A DNA stretch of 64,000 nucleotides, from the NCBI RefSeq assembly GCF_030388245.1, contig NZ_CP098362.1:186001-250000 (forward strand). The letters run 5' to 3'. Within the stretch, counting starts at the first letter, position 1. Every line of letters begins with the position of its first letter. Positions 26,316 through 37,037 of this stretch are shown one piece after another. The position numbers and the translations under genes are program-made. Origin of the DNA: Paracoccus sp. TOH (GTDB lineage Bacteria; Pseudomonadota; Alphaproteobacteria; Rhodobacterales; Rhodobacteraceae). The notes under the pieces are model-generated. The model ran no database searches. It was not told where the DNA came from and was given only the letters and a program-made list of their open reading frames with translations.

Positions 26316-26767
26316 CAGTCATTGGCCTCCGGCGGCAGGAAGTCGACCTGGTGGCGGGCCGACAGTTCGACGACGGTCGGAATGTCGGTCAGGTCGTGCA
26401 GCGCCTCGAACAGCGCGCGCAGGTTGCCGGCGGGCGAGACCCAGAACAGCGCCCGCGCCGGCTTGTCGGACTTGTTGAAATAGCCATGCGGAACGCCGCG
26501 CGGCATCCGCACCAGGTCGCCCGCCTTCGCCACCGACCAGATGCCGTCCAGCTTCACATGCAGCTCGCCCTCCTGCACCAGGATGAACTCGTCCTGCGTC
26601 GGGTGGACATGCACCGGCACGAATTGGCCGGGCTCGCTGTTGGTCTCGAAGGCGAAGGCGCTGCCGCAATCCGCCTTGGGGAAATAGCGCTGGCCGAGGA
26701 TGTTCCATTCGCGGCCCTCGATCCCGTCGCCCCGGCGGGTGATGCCGCCGTCCAATGCCTTGTCCAT
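26315..26767 (-). CDS. Cupin-domain protein of the aminobenzoate operon
   Basis: 150 aa. One complete cupin: motif 1 PVHVHPTQDEFILVQEGELHVKLDG holds two histidines and a glutamate, and motif 2 DLVRMPRGVPHGYFNKSD holds the third histidine, so a metal site is intact. Unlike the periplasmic cupin at 12293 there is no signal peptide. The fold fits a small dioxygenase, isomerase or sensor. Its place between acyl-CoA dehydrogenase and thioesterase genes suggests a step in 2-aminobenzoyl-CoA breakdown, not identified here. GGGAGGACGGC precedes the ATG. Confidence 0.75.
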   Translation of the reverse strand: MDKALDGGITRRGDGIEGREWNILGQRYFPKADCGSAFAFETNSEPGQFVPVHVHPTQDEFILVQEGELHVKLDGIWSVAKAGDLVRMPRGVPHGYFNKSDKPARALFWVSPAGNLRALFEALHDLTDIPTVVELSARHQVDFLPPEAND

Positions 26768-26783
26768 GCCGTCCTCCCGTTGC

Positions 26784-27920
26784 TCAGCCCAGCACGCTCC
26801 GGGCGATGACCACGCGCTGCACGTCGCTGGCGCCCTCGTAGATGCGCAGGGCGCGGATGTCGCGGTAAAGCGCCTCGACCGCACTGCCGTGGCGCACGCC
26901 GTCGCCGCCATGCAGCTGCAGCGCCGTGTCGATCACCTTCTGCGCCGCCTCGGTGGCGTAGAGTTTCGCCATCGCCGCCTCGCGGGTGATGCGCGGTGCG
27001 CCCATGTCCTTGGTCCAGGCGGCGCGATAGACCAGCAGCGCCGCCGCATCGACCCTTACGGCCATGTCGGCCAGGTGGCCCTGCACGATCTGGTGATCGG
27101 CCAAGGTGCCGCCGCCGGCCCGCGGCCGCCGCACCCGCGCCAATGCCTCGTCCAACCCCCGCCGCGCCATGCCCAGCGCCGCCGCCCCGACCGTGGGGCG
27201 GAACACGTCCAGCACCGACATGGCGATCTTGAAGCCCTCGCCCGGCCGGCCGATCAGCGCCGCATCCGGCAGCATCACGCCGTCCAGCTTCAGCCGCGCC
27301 AGCGGATGCGGGGCGATGACCTCGATCCGCTCGGCAATGGTCAGGCCGGCACTGTCCGCCGGCATCAGAAAGGCCGACAACCCGCGCGCGCCGGGCGCCT
27401 CGCCGGTGCGGGCGAAGATCACGTAGAGATCGGCGATGCCGCCATTCGAGATATAGGTCTTTTCGCCGCTCAGCCGCCAGCCGCCCGGCGCGCGCTCGGC
27501 CAGGGTCGCGGTGTTGGCCACGTCCGATCCGGCGCCCGGCTCGGTCAGGGCGAAGGCCGCGATGGCCCGGCCGCTGCGGGTCTTTTCCAGCCAGGCGCGC
27601 TGCGCCTCCGAGCCGAACAGCGTGACCGCCCCCATGCCCAGCCCCTGCATGGCAAAGGCGAAATCGGCCAGCGCGTCGTGGCGGGCCAGCGTCTCGCGGA
27701 TCAGGCACAGGCTGCGCACGTCCAGCGCCTCGTCCGCATCCGCACCGCTATGGCGCAGGAAGCCCGCCTGTCCCAGCGCCGCGACCAGCGCCTTGCAGGC
27801 CGCGTCCACGTCGCCGTGATCCACCGGCAGATGCGCCGCGCACCAGGCCTCCAGCGCCGCCGAAAGTTCGCGGTGGCGCGGCTCGAAGAACGGCCAGTCC
27901 AGAAAGCTGCGATCCGCCAT
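26784..27920 (-). CDS. Acyl-CoA dehydrogenase
   Basis: 378 aa flavoprotein. [14 protein letters not shown] and [23 protein letters not shown] form the FAD/substrate region, [12 protein letters not shown] is conserved, [34 protein letters not shown] carries the C-terminal catalytic glutamate position. In this cluster it may oxidise a partially reduced ring-CoA intermediate or ring-opened acyl-CoA. It lies 16 bases after the cupin start and 3 bases from the enoyl-CoA hydratase gene. Confidence 0.88.
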   Translation of the reverse strand: MADRSFLDWPFFEPRHRELSAALEAWCAAHLPVDHGDVDAACKALVAALGQAGFLRHSGADADEALDVRSLCLIRETLARHDALADFAFAMQGLGMGAVTLFGSEAQRAWLEKTRSGRAIAAFALTEPGAGSDVANTATLAERAPGGWRLSGEKTYISNGGIADLYVIFARTGEAPGARGLSAFLMPADSAGLTIAERIEVIAPHPLARLKLDGVMLPDAALIGRPGEGFKIAMSVLDVFRPTVGAAALGMARRGLDEALARVRRPRAGGGTLADHQIVQGHLADMAVRVDAAALLVYRAAWTKDMGAPRITREAAMAKLYATEAAQKVIDTALQLHGGDGVRHGSAVEALYRDIRALRIYEGASDVQRVVIARSVLG

Positions 27921-27923
27921 GTC

Positions 27924-28732
<809 letters not shown>

Positions 28733-28736
<4 letters not shown>

Positions 28737-29170
28737 TTCACACCCCCCATGCGTTTCAGGATCTCGGTCAGCAACTCGATGTCCTCCTCGGTCAGGCCGG
28801 CGAGGATGCGGTTCACCTCGGCCTCGTGATCGGCGGCGAAACCCTCGAAGGCCGCCAGTCCCGCCGGCGTCAGCGCCACCAGCACCGTGCGCCGGTCGGT
28901 CTCGGACGGCGTGCGCCGGACCAGCCCGTCCTTTTCCAGCCGGTCCACCACCGCCGTGGCATTGCCGTTCGAGACCAGCAGCATCCGCGACAGCTCGGTC
29001 ATGCTCAGCCCCTCGCGCCGGCGATACAGCGCGGCCATCACGTCGAAGCGCGGCAGCGTCGTGTCGTGCCGGACCCGCAGGAATTCGCGCAACTGGCCCT
29101 CGGCCGCGCGGGTGACGCCCAGCAGGCGGATCCACAGCTTCAGCCGGCGCTTGGACAGCGGATCGCTCAT
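28733..29170 (-). CDS. MarR-family transcriptional regulator
   Basis: 145 aa. A winged helix-turn-helix with [60 protein letters not shown] is typical of MarR proteins such as those sensing aromatic CoA esters. The gene is embedded in the catabolic operon with ATGA overlaps on both sides. The 38-base palindrome at 32245-32282 in front of the operon is its most likely operator. Derepression by the aminobenzoyl-CoA intermediate is the expected logic, by analogy with other CoA-ester-sensing MarR regulators. Confidence 0.88.
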
Positions 29171-29907
29171 GCCTCGCCCCCCGAAATGGCGATGGCCTGG
29201 CCGTTGACGCCTTCGGAACCCGGCCCGCACAGCCACAGCGCCGCGGCGCTGACCTCGGCGGGCTGGACCAGCCGGCCCTGCGGATTGGTGGCGGTCAGCG
29301 CGGCCAGCGCCTGATCCCGGCTCTGGCCGGTCTTGTCCATGATGGTGGCGACGGATCGCGCCGTCATCTCGGTATCCAGGAAACCGGGGCACAGCGCGTT
29401 CACCGTCACCGGCCGCCGCGCCACCTCCAGCGCCAGGCTGCGCACCAGCCCGACCACGCCATGCTTGGCCGCCGCATAGGGCGCGACATAGGCATAGCCC
29501 CGCAGGCCGGCGGTCGAGGCCACGGCGATCAGCCGGCCCCAGCCGGGCAATTGCGCCAGCCCCTCGCGGAAGGTCAGGAAGGTGCCGGTCAGGTTCACCG
29601 CCAGCATGGCGTGCCACTGCGCCAGCGTGGTGCGGCCCAGGGGGGCGCTGTCCGCCGCGCCGGCATTGGCGATGACGATGTCGCAGGGGCCGGCCGCGGC
29701 GAACATCGCCTTGACGCTGGCCTCGTCGGTCACGTCGGCGGTCAGGGCGCGGGCGCCGATCCGTTCGGCCACCGCCTCCAGCGGCGCCTTGCGGCGGCCG
29801 CAGATCACCACCTCGGCCCCGGCCCCGGCGAAGACGCGGGCCAGATCGGCGCCGGTGCCGGTGCCGCCCCCGGTGATCAATACCCGCTTGCCCGCCATCG
29901 CCGTCAT
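29167..29907 (-). CDS. Short-chain dehydrogenase/reductase
   Basis: 246 aa classic [18 protein letters not shown] binds the cofactor, NAGAADSAP is the structural NAG motif, and the triad is S in AVASTAGL with YxxxK as YAAAK. In the cluster it probably oxidises a 3-hydroxyacyl-type or cyclic alcohol CoA intermediate. It uses the ATG at 29907, which overlaps the preceding stop (ATGA); an ATG three codons later is possible. Its 3' end overlaps the marR start. Confidence 0.85.
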   Translation of the reverse strand: MTAMAGKRVLITGGGTGTGADLARVFAGAGAEVVICGRRKAPLEAVAERIGARALTADVTDEASVKAMFAAAGPCDIVIANAGAADSAPLGRTTLAQWHAMLAVNLTGTFLTFREGLAQLPGWGRLIAVASTAGLRGYAYVAPYAAAKHGVVGLVRSLALEVARRPVTVNALCPGFLDTEMTARSVATIMDKTGQSRDQALAALTATNPQGRLVQPAEVSAAALWLCGPGSEGVNGQAIAISGGEA

Positions 29908-32189
29908 GCCCGGATCGCCTCTTGCGCGCGGCTGCGCAGCCGCAGCGCCTGGTCGCGGCCGGCCAGATAGGGCAAGGGCCATGCGGCCGCTTCATCCCCG
30001 GCCTCGACGGCGGCATGCAGCGCCCAATAGGGATCGGCCAGATGCGGCCGCGCCAGGCAGACCAGATCGGCCCGGCCGGCCAGCAGGATGCCGTTCACCT
30101 GATCGGCCTCGGTGATGTTGCCCACCGCCATCGTCGCCAGCCCGGCCTCGTTGCGGATGCGGTCGCTGAACGGGGTCTGGAACATCCGACCATAGATCGG
30201 CCGCGCCTCGGTGCTGGTCTGCCCGGCCGAAACGTCGATGATATCGGCGCCGGCGGCCGCGAACATCCGGGCGATCTCGACCGCCTCCTCGGGCGTCACG
30301 CCCTCGTCCCCCAGCCAGTCATTGGCCGAGATGCGCACCGATATCGGCTTTTCCGCCGGCCAGGCGGCGCGCATCGCCGCGAACACCTCGAGCGGATAGC
30401 GCATGCGGTTTTCCAGGCTGCCGCCATATGCGTCCTCGCGCCGGTTCGACAGCGGCGAGATGAAGCTGGAGATCAGATAGCCATGCGCCGCGTGCAGCTC
30501 GACCATGTCGAAACCCGCCCGCGCCGCCATCCCGGTCGCGGCGGCGAACTGGTCGCGCACCCGGTCCATGTCGGCGCGGTCCATGGCCTTCGGCACCGCA
30601 TTGCCGTCCTGCCACGGGATGGCGCTGGCCGAGATCAGCGGCCAGTTGCCCTCGGCCAGCGGCCGGTCGGCATCCTGCCAACCCAGCTGGGTCGAGCCCT
30701 TGCGGCCGGAATGGCCGATCTGCATGCAGATCCTGGCCCGGGTCTCGGCATGGGTGAAATCGACGATCCGCTTCCAGGCCGCCTCGTGCTCGGGCGCGTA
30801 AAGACCCGGGCAGCCGGGGCTGATCCGCCCCTCGGCCGAGACGCAGGTCATCTCGGTATAGACCAGCCCGGCGCCGCCCTTGGCGCGTTCGGCGTAATGG
30901 ACGAAATGCCAGTCGGTCGGGCAGCCGTCCACCGCCTTGTATTGCGCCATGGGCGAGACGACGACGCGGTTTTCCAGCACCATGTCGCGCAGGCGGAAGG
31001 GCGCGAACATCGGCCGGCGGCCCTTGCGCCCGCCGGCGCGTTCCTGAAACCAGTCCTCGGCCCGGCCCAGCCATGCGGGGTCGCGCAGACGCAGGTTCTC
31101 GTGGCTGATGCGCTGCGAACGGGTCAGCAGCGAATAGGCGAATTGCAGAGGCTCCATGTCCAGATAGCGCTCGACCTGCTCGAACCATTCCAGGCTGTTG
31201 CGGGCGGCGGATTGCAGGCGCAGCACCTCGACGCGGCGCTCCTCCTGATAGCGCTCGAAGGCGCGCTGCATGGTCGGTTCGGAATGCAGGTATTCGGCCA
31301 GCGCGATGGCGCTGTCGAAGGCCAGCCGCGTGCCCGAGCCGATCGAGAAATGCCCGGTCGCCGCCGCGTCGCCCATCAGCACGACATTCTCGTGATACCA
31401 GCGCTCGCAGATCACCCGCGGGAACTGGGTCCAGACCGCCGAGCCGCGTAGATGCGCGGCATTCGACATCAGCGCGTGGCCGCCCAGATGGCGCTCGAAG
31501 ATCCTGCGGCAGGTCTCGACCGATTCCTCCTTGGACATCCCGGCGAAGCCCAGCTTCTCCCAGGTCTCGGGCAGGGTCTCGACGATGAAGGTCGCGGTGT
31601 CGCCGTCGAACTGGTAGACATGCGCCCAGACCCAGCCATGCTCGGTCCGCTCGAAGATGAAGGTGAAGGCGTCGTCGAATTTCTGATGCGTGCCCAGCCA
31701 GATGAACTTGCAGCGGCGGGTGTCGATATCGGGCTGGAACACCTGGGCATATTCGCTGCGCACCAGGCTGTTGATGCCGTCGCACCCCACCACCAGATCA
31801 TAGTCCCGGCGGTATTCCCCGGCCGATCCGAACACCGTCTCGAAGCGCAGGTCGATGCCCAGCGCCCGCGCCCGGGCTTGCAGCAGGACCAGCATCTGCT
31901 TGCGGCCGATGCCCGCGAAGCCGTGCCCGCCCGAGACGGTGCGCACCCCGTCATGCACCACGGCAATGTCGTCCCAATAGGCGAAATGGCTGCGGATCGC
32001 CTCGGTGCTGGCGGGGTCGTTCTGCTGCATCCGTCCCAGCGCGTCGTCCGACAGCACCACGCCCCAGCCGAAGGTGTCGTTGGCCTTGTTGCGCTCCAGC
32101 ACGGTGATCTGGTGCGAGGGGTCGCGCAGCTTCATCGAGATGGCGAAATACAGTCCCGCCGGCCCGCCGCCCATGCACAAGATCTTCAT
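29904..32189 (-). CDS. abmA: Bifunctional 2-aminobenzoyl-CoA (salicylyl-CoA-type) monooxygenase/reductase
   Basis: 761 aa fusion. Residues 1-~370 form an FAD monooxygenase ([38 protein letters not shown]). Residues ~395-761 form an old-yellow-enzyme-like flavin reductase ([49 protein letters not shown]). This domain pair is the hallmark of 2-aminobenzoyl-CoA monooxygenase/reductase, which hydroxylates and then reduces the ring of 2-aminobenzoyl-CoA; close relatives are called salicylyl-CoA 5-hydroxylase. The linked ligase supports aminobenzoate. It is the first gene of the leftward operon, preceded by the divergent promoter with a large palindrome. Confidence 0.9.
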   Translation of the reverse strand: MKILCMGGGPAGLYFAISMKLRDPSHQITVLERNKANDTFGWGVVLSDDALGRMQQNDPASTEAIRSHFAYWDDIAVVHDGVRTVSGGHGFAGIGRKQMLVLLQARARALGIDLRFETVFGSAGEYRRDYDLVVGCDGINSLVRSEYAQVFQPDIDTRRCKFIWLGTHQKFDDAFTFIFERTEHGWVWAHVYQFDGDTATFIVETLPETWEKLGFAGMSKEESVETCRRIFERHLGGHALMSNAAHLRGSAVWTQFPRVICERWYHENVVLMGDAAATGHFSIGSGTRLAFDSAIALAEYLHSEPTMQRAFERYQEERRVEVLRLQSAARNSLEWFEQVERYLDMEPLQFAYSLLTRSQRISHENLRLRDPAWLGRAEDWFQERAGGRKGRRPMFAPFRLRDMVLENRVVVSPMAQYKAVDGCPTDWHFVHYAERAKGGAGLVYTEMTCVSAEGRISPGCPGLYAPEHEAAWKRIVDFTHAETRARICMQIGHSGRKGSTQLGWQDADRPLAEGNWPLISASAIPWQDGNAVPKAMDRADMDRVRDQFAAATGMAARAGFDMVELHAAHGYLISSFISPLSNRREDAYGGSLENRMRYPLEVFAAMRAAWPAEKPISVRISANDWLGDEGVTPEEAVEIARMFAAAGADIIDVSAGQTSTEARPIYGRMFQTPFSDRIRNEAGLATMAVGNITEADQVNGILLAGRADLVCLARPHLADPYWALHAAVEAGDEAAAWPLPYLAGRDQALRLRSRAQEAIRA

Positions 32190-32244
32190 CGCCGCCTCCC
32201 TGCGCCTTTCCGGCCCGTTGCGGAAAAAGCTGACAGCGAATCGG

Positions 32245-32282
32245 ATTCCTTTCAAGTTTAAAACTTCAAACTTGAAAGGAAT
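32245..32282. promoter_or_regulatory. 38-base palindrome, probable MarR operator
   Basis: Two perfect 15-base arms, ATTCCTTTCAAGTTT (32245-32259) and AAACTTGAAAGGAAT (32268-32282), flank an 8-base AAAACTTC centre. It lies in the 144-base gap between two divergent starts (32189 and 32334) and is sharply AT-richer than its surroundings. A MarR gene is in the leftward operon, so control of both directions is likely. Confidence 0.8.
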
Positions 32283-32333
32283 TCCGGCCGTGGCATGATG
32301 GATGGGCCAAGGACAGGGGGCAGAGATTCCGAC

Positions 32334-33485
32334 ATGACCACCATCGCCGTGATCGGGCTGGGGACGATGGGACTGGGCATTGCCCAGACCTATGCCGCCG
32401 CGGGCTTCGCCGTGCTGGCGACCGATGCCGCGGCGGATGTGCGCGACACGGCGCTGCAGCGGCTGCGCGCCCGTCTGGCCCGGCGGGTTCAGGCGGGCAA
32501 GCTGGCGCCATCCGATCTGGACGCGCTTGTGTCGCGCATCACCCTGGTCGACGGTCCCGAGGCCATGGGCCGCGCCGATCTGGCCATCGAGGCGGTGGTC
32601 GAGCGCATGGAGGTCAAGCGCGCATTGTTCGCGGCGCTGGAATCGGTGGTGGCGCCCGATGCGGTTCTGGCCAGCAACACCTCGTCGCTGTCGGTCGCCG
32701 CCATGACCCAGGGGCTTTCGCGGCCCCAGCGCCTGCTGGGCCTGCATTTCTTCAACCCGGCGCCGGTGATGAAACTGGTCGAACTGGTGGCGCATCCCGG
32801 CTCCGGCGCGGCGGCGCTGGCGCGCGCCCGGCAGTTGACCGAACGGGCCGGCAAGACGCTGATCCCCTGCCCCGACCGGCCCGGCTTCATCGTCAACCGC
32901 TGCGCCCGGCCGTTCTATGGCGAGGCGCTGGCGCTGCTCGAGGAAGGCCGCTGCGCCGGTGAAATCGACGCGGCGATGCTGGCGGCGGGCTATCCCCTGG
33001 GCCCCTTCGGACTGATCGACCTGGTGGGGGCCGACATCAACCTGGCCGCCACCGAAAGCCTGGCCGCGGCCATGCAGGACCACCCGCGCTATCACGTCTT
33101 CGCGGCGCTGCGCCGGCAGGTCGCCGCGGGCGATCTGGGGCGCAAGACCGGCCGGGGTTTCCTTTTCCCCGAAAAGCCCGGCCCCGCCCCGGGGGATGCC
33201 GAGGCCATCGTCCTGCGCATCGAGGCGGCGCTGGTCAACGAGGCCGGCTGGCTGCTGGCCGAGGGCGGCACCACGCAGGACGGCATCGACACGGCGCTGA
33301 AACTGGGGCTGAATTTCCCGCGCGGACCGTTCGAGATCCTGGCCGCGCAGGGGCGCGAACCGGTGCTGGCCCGGCTGCAGCGGCTTGCCGCCGCCGCGCC
33401 GGCGCATCTGCAAGGGCGCTACCGGCCGGCCCCGGGTCTGGCCATGCCGCACCCCGCGGCCGGGCCGGCGCCTGGCACGCGTTGA
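32334..33485 (+). CDS. 3-hydroxyacyl-CoA dehydrogenase
   Basis: 383 aa. The N-terminal Rossmann motif is [13 protein letters not shown], followed by [14 protein letters not shown] and the [17 protein letters not shown] signature with catalytic histidine and glutamate. The C-terminal domain holds [20 protein letters not shown] and a second partial repeat of the dimer domain. It oxidises 3-hydroxyacyl-CoA to 3-ketoacyl-CoA with NAD+. It is divergent from the aminobenzoate operon across the shared palindrome and probably completes beta-oxidation of the ring-opened product. No thiolase is encoded nearby. Confidence 0.9.
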   Translation: MTTIAVIGLGTMGLGIAQTYAAAGFAVLATDAAADVRDTALQRLRARLARRVQAGKLAPSDLDALVSRITLVDGPEAMGRADLAIEAVVERMEVKRALFAALESVVAPDAVLASNTSSLSVAAMTQGLSRPQRLLGLHFFNPAPVMKLVELVAHPGSGAAALARARQLTERAGKTLIPCPDRPGFIVNRCARPFYGEALALLEEGRCAGEIDAAMLAAGYPLGPFGLIDLVGADINLAATESLAAAMQDHPRYHVFAALRRQVAAGDLGRKTGRGFLFPEKPGPAPGDAEAIVLRIEAALVNEAGWLLAEGGTTQDGIDTALKLGLNFPRGPFEILAAQGREPVLARLQRLAAAAPAHLQGRYRPAPGLAMPHPAAGPAPGTR

Positions 33486-33554
33486 GCTTTGCCGCGTGCC
33501 GTATCGCGGGCACGGCAGTGGCGCGCCCCGATGCCGACCGCCGACGCGCCGGCT

Positions 33555-34496
33555 TCAGTTCACCGGGGTCGGCAGCGGCCTGCCGGCAAAGAAGGCATCC
33601 AGATTCTCCACCGTCAATTGCGCCATGCGGTCGCGGGTTTCCTCGGTGCCGCTGGCGTGATGGGGATACAGCGTCACATTCGGCAGCGCCGTCAGCGCCG
33701 GGTCGGGCTGCGGCTCGTTCAGGAACACGTCCAGCCCGGCCGAGGCGATGCGGCCGTCGCGCAGCGCCGCGATCAGCGCCGCCTCGTCCACCACCGTGCC
33801 GCGCGCGACATTGACCAGCGTGCCGGCCGGCCCCAGCGCGGTCAGCACCGCCCCGGAAACCAGTCCCCGGGTCGCGGTCCCGCCGGGCGTCGCGACGATC
33901 AGGATGTCGGCCCAGGCCGCCAGGGCGGCCGGATCGGCGAAATAATCGTAGCCCACGCCAGGCTTGGGCTGGCGGCCGCAATAGCCGATGCGCAGCCCCA
34001 TCGCCTCGCAGCGCCGGGCGATGGCGCGGCCGATATTGCCCAGGCCGACGATCCCCGCCCGCTTGCCGGCGGCCGAGGCGGTCAGCGGGAACATGCCCTG
34101 CCGCCCCCAATCGCCGGAACGGACATAGGCATCGGCCTGAACCAGCCGCCGCCGCGCCGCCAGCATCAGCAGGATCGCCATGTCGGCCACGTCGTCGACC
34201 AGCGCCACCGAGGTGTTGGTCAGGGTGATGCCGCGCCGCGTCATCTCGGGCAGGTCCATCAGGTCGAACCCGGCCGAGGAACAGGCCGCCAGCCGCAGCG
34301 CCGGCAGCCGGTCCAGCAGCGCCGCATCGACGGCGACATGGCAGTTCACCACCATCGCCGTGCAGAGCGGCCCGGCCTGGGCCAACACCGCCTCGCGGTC
34401 CGGGGCCAGGTCCAGCCGGTGCAGGGTATAGCGCGCCTCGAGCTCCTGCATGAACCGGGGGCGCAGGGGATAGGCGACAAGGACATCAGGCTTCAT
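33555..34496 (-). CDS. D-isomer-specific 2-hydroxyacid dehydrogenase (glyoxylate/hydroxypyruvate reductase-like)
   Basis: 313 aa. GIVGLGNIGRAIARRCEAMG binds NAD(P)H, VNVARGTVVDEAALIAAL contains the conserved arginine, GLDVFLNEPQPDP the glutamate, and YPHHASGTEETR the catalytic histidine. Family members reduce glyoxylate, hydroxypyruvate or 2-ketogluconate. Its start overlaps the ABC ATPase stop, so it is the last gene of the importer operon and may act on the imported sugar acid or on a C2/C3 product. Confidence 0.87.
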   Translation of the reverse strand: MKPDVLVAYPLRPRFMQELEARYTLHRLDLAPDREAVLAQAGPLCTAMVVNCHVAVDAALLDRLPALRLAACSSAGFDLMDLPEMTRRGITLTNTSVALVDDVADMAILLMLAARRRLVQADAYVRSGDWGRQGMFPLTASAAGKRAGIVGLGNIGRAIARRCEAMGLRIGYCGRQPKPGVGYDYFADPAALAAWADILIVATPGGTATRGLVSGAVLTALGPAGTLVNVARGTVVDEAALIAALRDGRIASAGLDVFLNEPQPDPALTALPNVTLYPHHASGTEETRDRMAQLTVENLDAFFAGRPLPTPVN

Positions 34497-36115
34497 GCGG
34501 TCTCCGGCTGGCGGGCGGCGCGGCGGGCGGCCTGGATCTCGGGATCGGGATCAAGGCTCGCCGCCAGCAGCGCCCTGGTATAGGGATGGGCGGGGGCGTC
34601 GAAGATCTGGCGCACCGGCCCTTCCTCGACGATCTCGCCGGATTTCATGACGATGACGCGATCGGCGAAATCGCGCACCACCGGCAGGTCATGGGCGATG
34701 AACAGATAGGACAGGCCGAATTCCCGGCGCAAGCCGTCCAGCAACCCGATCACCTGCGCCTGGATCGACACGTCGAGGGCCGAAACCGCCTCGTCGCAGA
34801 CGATCAGCTTCGGCTCCATCGCCAGGGCGCGGGCGGTGGCGATGCGCTGGCGCTGGCCGCCGGAAAACTGGTGCGGATAGCGCGCGGCCATCTCGGGGTG
34901 CAGGCCGACCTTGACCAGCAGATCGGCCACCCGGTCGCGCCACCCGGCCCGGGGCAGGATGTCGGGATGGATGACCCAGGCTTCCGAGATCAGCTGGAAC
35001 ACCGTCATGCGCGGGTTCAGCGATTGCGTCGGATCCTGGAACACCATCTGCAGGTCGCGGCGCAGCCCGAACAGCTGCCGCGGCGCCATCGCCATCAGGT
35101 CGTTGCCGCGATAAAGGATGCGGCCGCCGTCCGGGTCGTCCAGCCGCAGGATCGCGCGGGCGAGCGTGGACTTGCCGGACCCGCTTTCGCCCACCACCGC
35201 GACGGTTTCTCCCGGCATGATGGTCAGATCGACGCCCTTCAGCGCGCGGAAGGCGCCATAGGATTTCGTCAACCGCTCGGCCCGCAGCAGCGGCTGGCCG
35301 CTCCGGTCGCGCTCGTCCGGCATCGCCCCCTTGCCGGGCGCGGCGTCGATCAGCTTGCGGGTATAGGGATGGCGGGGATTGGCATAGACCTCGGCGGCCG
35401 GGCCGGTCTCGACGATGCAGCCGCCGTTCATCACCACCACCCGGTCGGCGATCTCGGCCACCACGCCCAGGTCATGGGTGATCAGCAGCAGGCCCATGCC
35501 GGTTTCGGCCTGCAACTCGCCCAGCAGGTCCAGCACCTGCGCCTGCACGGTCACGTCCAGCGCGGTCGTTGGCTCGTCGGCGATCAGGATGTCGGGCTTG
35601 CAGGCCAGGGCCATGGCAATCATCAGCCGCTGCCGCTGCCCGCCCGAGAACTGGTGCGGATATTTCCGCATCGCCGCCTCGGGCTCGGGGATGCCGACGC
35701 GGCGCAGCAGCTCCAGCGCGCGGACCCGCGCCTGGCCGCGGCTGCCGCCATGGGTCGTCACCATCTCGGCGATCTGCCAGCCGACGGTATAGACCGGGTT
35801 CAGATGCGCCAGCGGATCCTGGAAGATCATCGCGATCTTGCAGCCGTTGATCCGGCGGCGCTGCTCGGCGGTCATCGTCAGCATGTCTTGCCCGTTCAGC
35901 AGGATCGCGCCCGAGGTGATCCGGCCCGGCGGCATGTCGATCAGGTTCATCACCGCCGAGGCCGAGACCGACTTGCCCGACCCGCTTTCGCCCAGGATCG
36001 CCAGCGTCTCGCCGCGGTCCAGATGCCAGCTGACATTCTGCACGGCCGTCACGGTGCCGGCGGCGGTGTGGAACTCGACCGACAGGTCGCGCACTTCCAG
36101 CAGGGGCTCAGCCAT
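34493..36115 (-). CDS. Dual-domain ABC transporter ATP-binding protein (DppD-DppF fusion type)
   Basis: 540 aa with two complete nucleotide-binding domains. The first has GESGSGKSVSASAV, FSGGQRQRLMIAMAL and ILIADEPTTALD; the second has GESGSGKSTLARAI, FSGGQRQRIATARAL and LIVCDEAVSALD. Each is followed by the oligopeptide-type tail (HPYTRKLIDAAPG, HPYTRALLAASLDPDP). It energises the peptide/nickel-family importer encoded upstream. It overlaps the second permease by eight bases and the dehydrogenase by four. Confidence 0.92.
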   Translation of the reverse strand: MAEPLLEVRDLSVEFHTAAGTVTAVQNVSWHLDRGETLAILGESGSGKSVSASAVMNLIDMPPGRITSGAILLNGQDMLTMTAEQRRRINGCKIAMIFQDPLAHLNPVYTVGWQIAEMVTTHGGSRGQARVRALELLRRVGIPEPEAAMRKYPHQFSGGQRQRLMIAMALACKPDILIADEPTTALDVTVQAQVLDLLGELQAETGMGLLLITHDLGVVAEIADRVVVMNGGCIVETGPAAEVYANPRHPYTRKLIDAAPGKGAMPDERDRSGQPLLRAERLTKSYGAFRALKGVDLTIMPGETVAVVGESGSGKSTLARAILRLDDPDGGRILYRGNDLMAMAPRQLFGLRRDLQMVFQDPTQSLNPRMTVFQLISEAWVIHPDILPRAGWRDRVADLLVKVGLHPEMAARYPHQFSGGQRQRIATARALAMEPKLIVCDEAVSALDVSIQAQVIGLLDGLRREFGLSYLFIAHDLPVVRDFADRVIVMKSGEIVEEGPVRQIFDAPAHPYTRALLAASLDPDPEIQAARRAARQPETA

Positions 36116-37034
36116 TCTTGCGGCCTTTCATTTCCAGCCGCCAGCGTTGGGCGGGGTCCAGCGCGATGCGCATCCAGTTCGACAGCAGGTTCAGCGACAG
36201 CGTGGTCAGGATGATCGCCAGTCCCGGCCAGAAGGACAGCCACCAGGCGGTGGTCAGGTATTCGCGGCCCTGCGCCACCATCAGGCCCCAGGTGATCTCG
36301 GGCGGCTGGATGCCGATGCCCAGGAACGAGAGCGAGCTTTCCGCCAGCATCACGAAGGCGAAATCCAGCGTGGCGATGGTCAGCAACGTCGGCAGCACCA
36401 CCGGCAGGATGTGGCGGAAGATGATGCGCCGGTCCGAGGCGCCCATGACGCGGGCGGCCTGCACGAACATGCGTTCCCGCACCTCCAGCACCTCGGCGCG
36501 GGTGGTGCGCAGATAGACCGGGATGCGGGTGATCGCCAGCACCAGCACGATATTGGCGACCGAGGGCTCCAGCATGTACAGCACGATCACCGCCAGCAGC
36601 AGCGACGGGAAGGACATGATCACGTCGCCCAGCCGCATGATCCATTGCGCGGCGCGCTTGCGGCTATAGCCCGCGACCAGGCCCAGCCCGCAGCCCATCA
36701 CGGCCGAGCACAGCACCGCCGCGCCCGCCACCATCAGCGTGTTCTGCGCCGCGACCACGATGCGCGGCAGCAGCGGCCGGCCCAGCGCATCGGCGCCCAG
36801 GACCATCAGCCAGCCCCGCGCCAGGTCGAAGGGCGGGGCGTTGCGGCCGCGCAGGTTCTGCTTCGTCGCCAGATCGCCCATCAGCCAGGGGCCCAGGATC
36901 GCGCAGAGCACGGCGACCAGCAGGAACAGGGCGGCGAAGAAGGCCAGCTTGTCGGCCCACAGCATCGCCAGCCAGGTCGGGACCGGGCCGCGCGGCTTGG
37001 GGTCTGCGTGGAGTCGGGTGTCGGTCATTGCCAT
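36108..37034 (-). CDS. ABC transporter permease, DppC family
   Basis: 308 aa. Six membrane helices are expected, with the cytoplasmic EAA-like loop YLRTTRAEVLEVRERMFVQAARVMGASDRRIIFRHILP. The C-terminus FLGIGIQPPEITWGLMVAQGREYL is a DppC/OppC hallmark. It forms the channel with the DppB-type permease, whose stop is three bases away. The cluster context suggests a sugar acid or glycoside rather than a peptide as cargo. Confidence 0.9.
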   Translation of the reverse strand: MAMTDTRLHADPKPRGPVPTWLAMLWADKLAFFAALFLLVAVLCAILGPWLMGDLATKQNLRGRNAPPFDLARGWLMVLGADALGRPLLPRIVVAAQNTLMVAGAAVLCSAVMGCGLGLVAGYSRKRAAQWIMRLGDVIMSFPSLLLAVIVLYMLEPSVANIVLVLAITRIPVYLRTTRAEVLEVRERMFVQAARVMGASDRRIIFRHILPVVLPTLLTIATLDFAFVMLAESSLSFLGIGIQPPEITWGLMVAQGREYLTTAWWLSFWPGLAIILTTLSLNLLSNWMRIALDPAQRWRLEMKGRKNG

Positions 37035-37037
37035 CGC

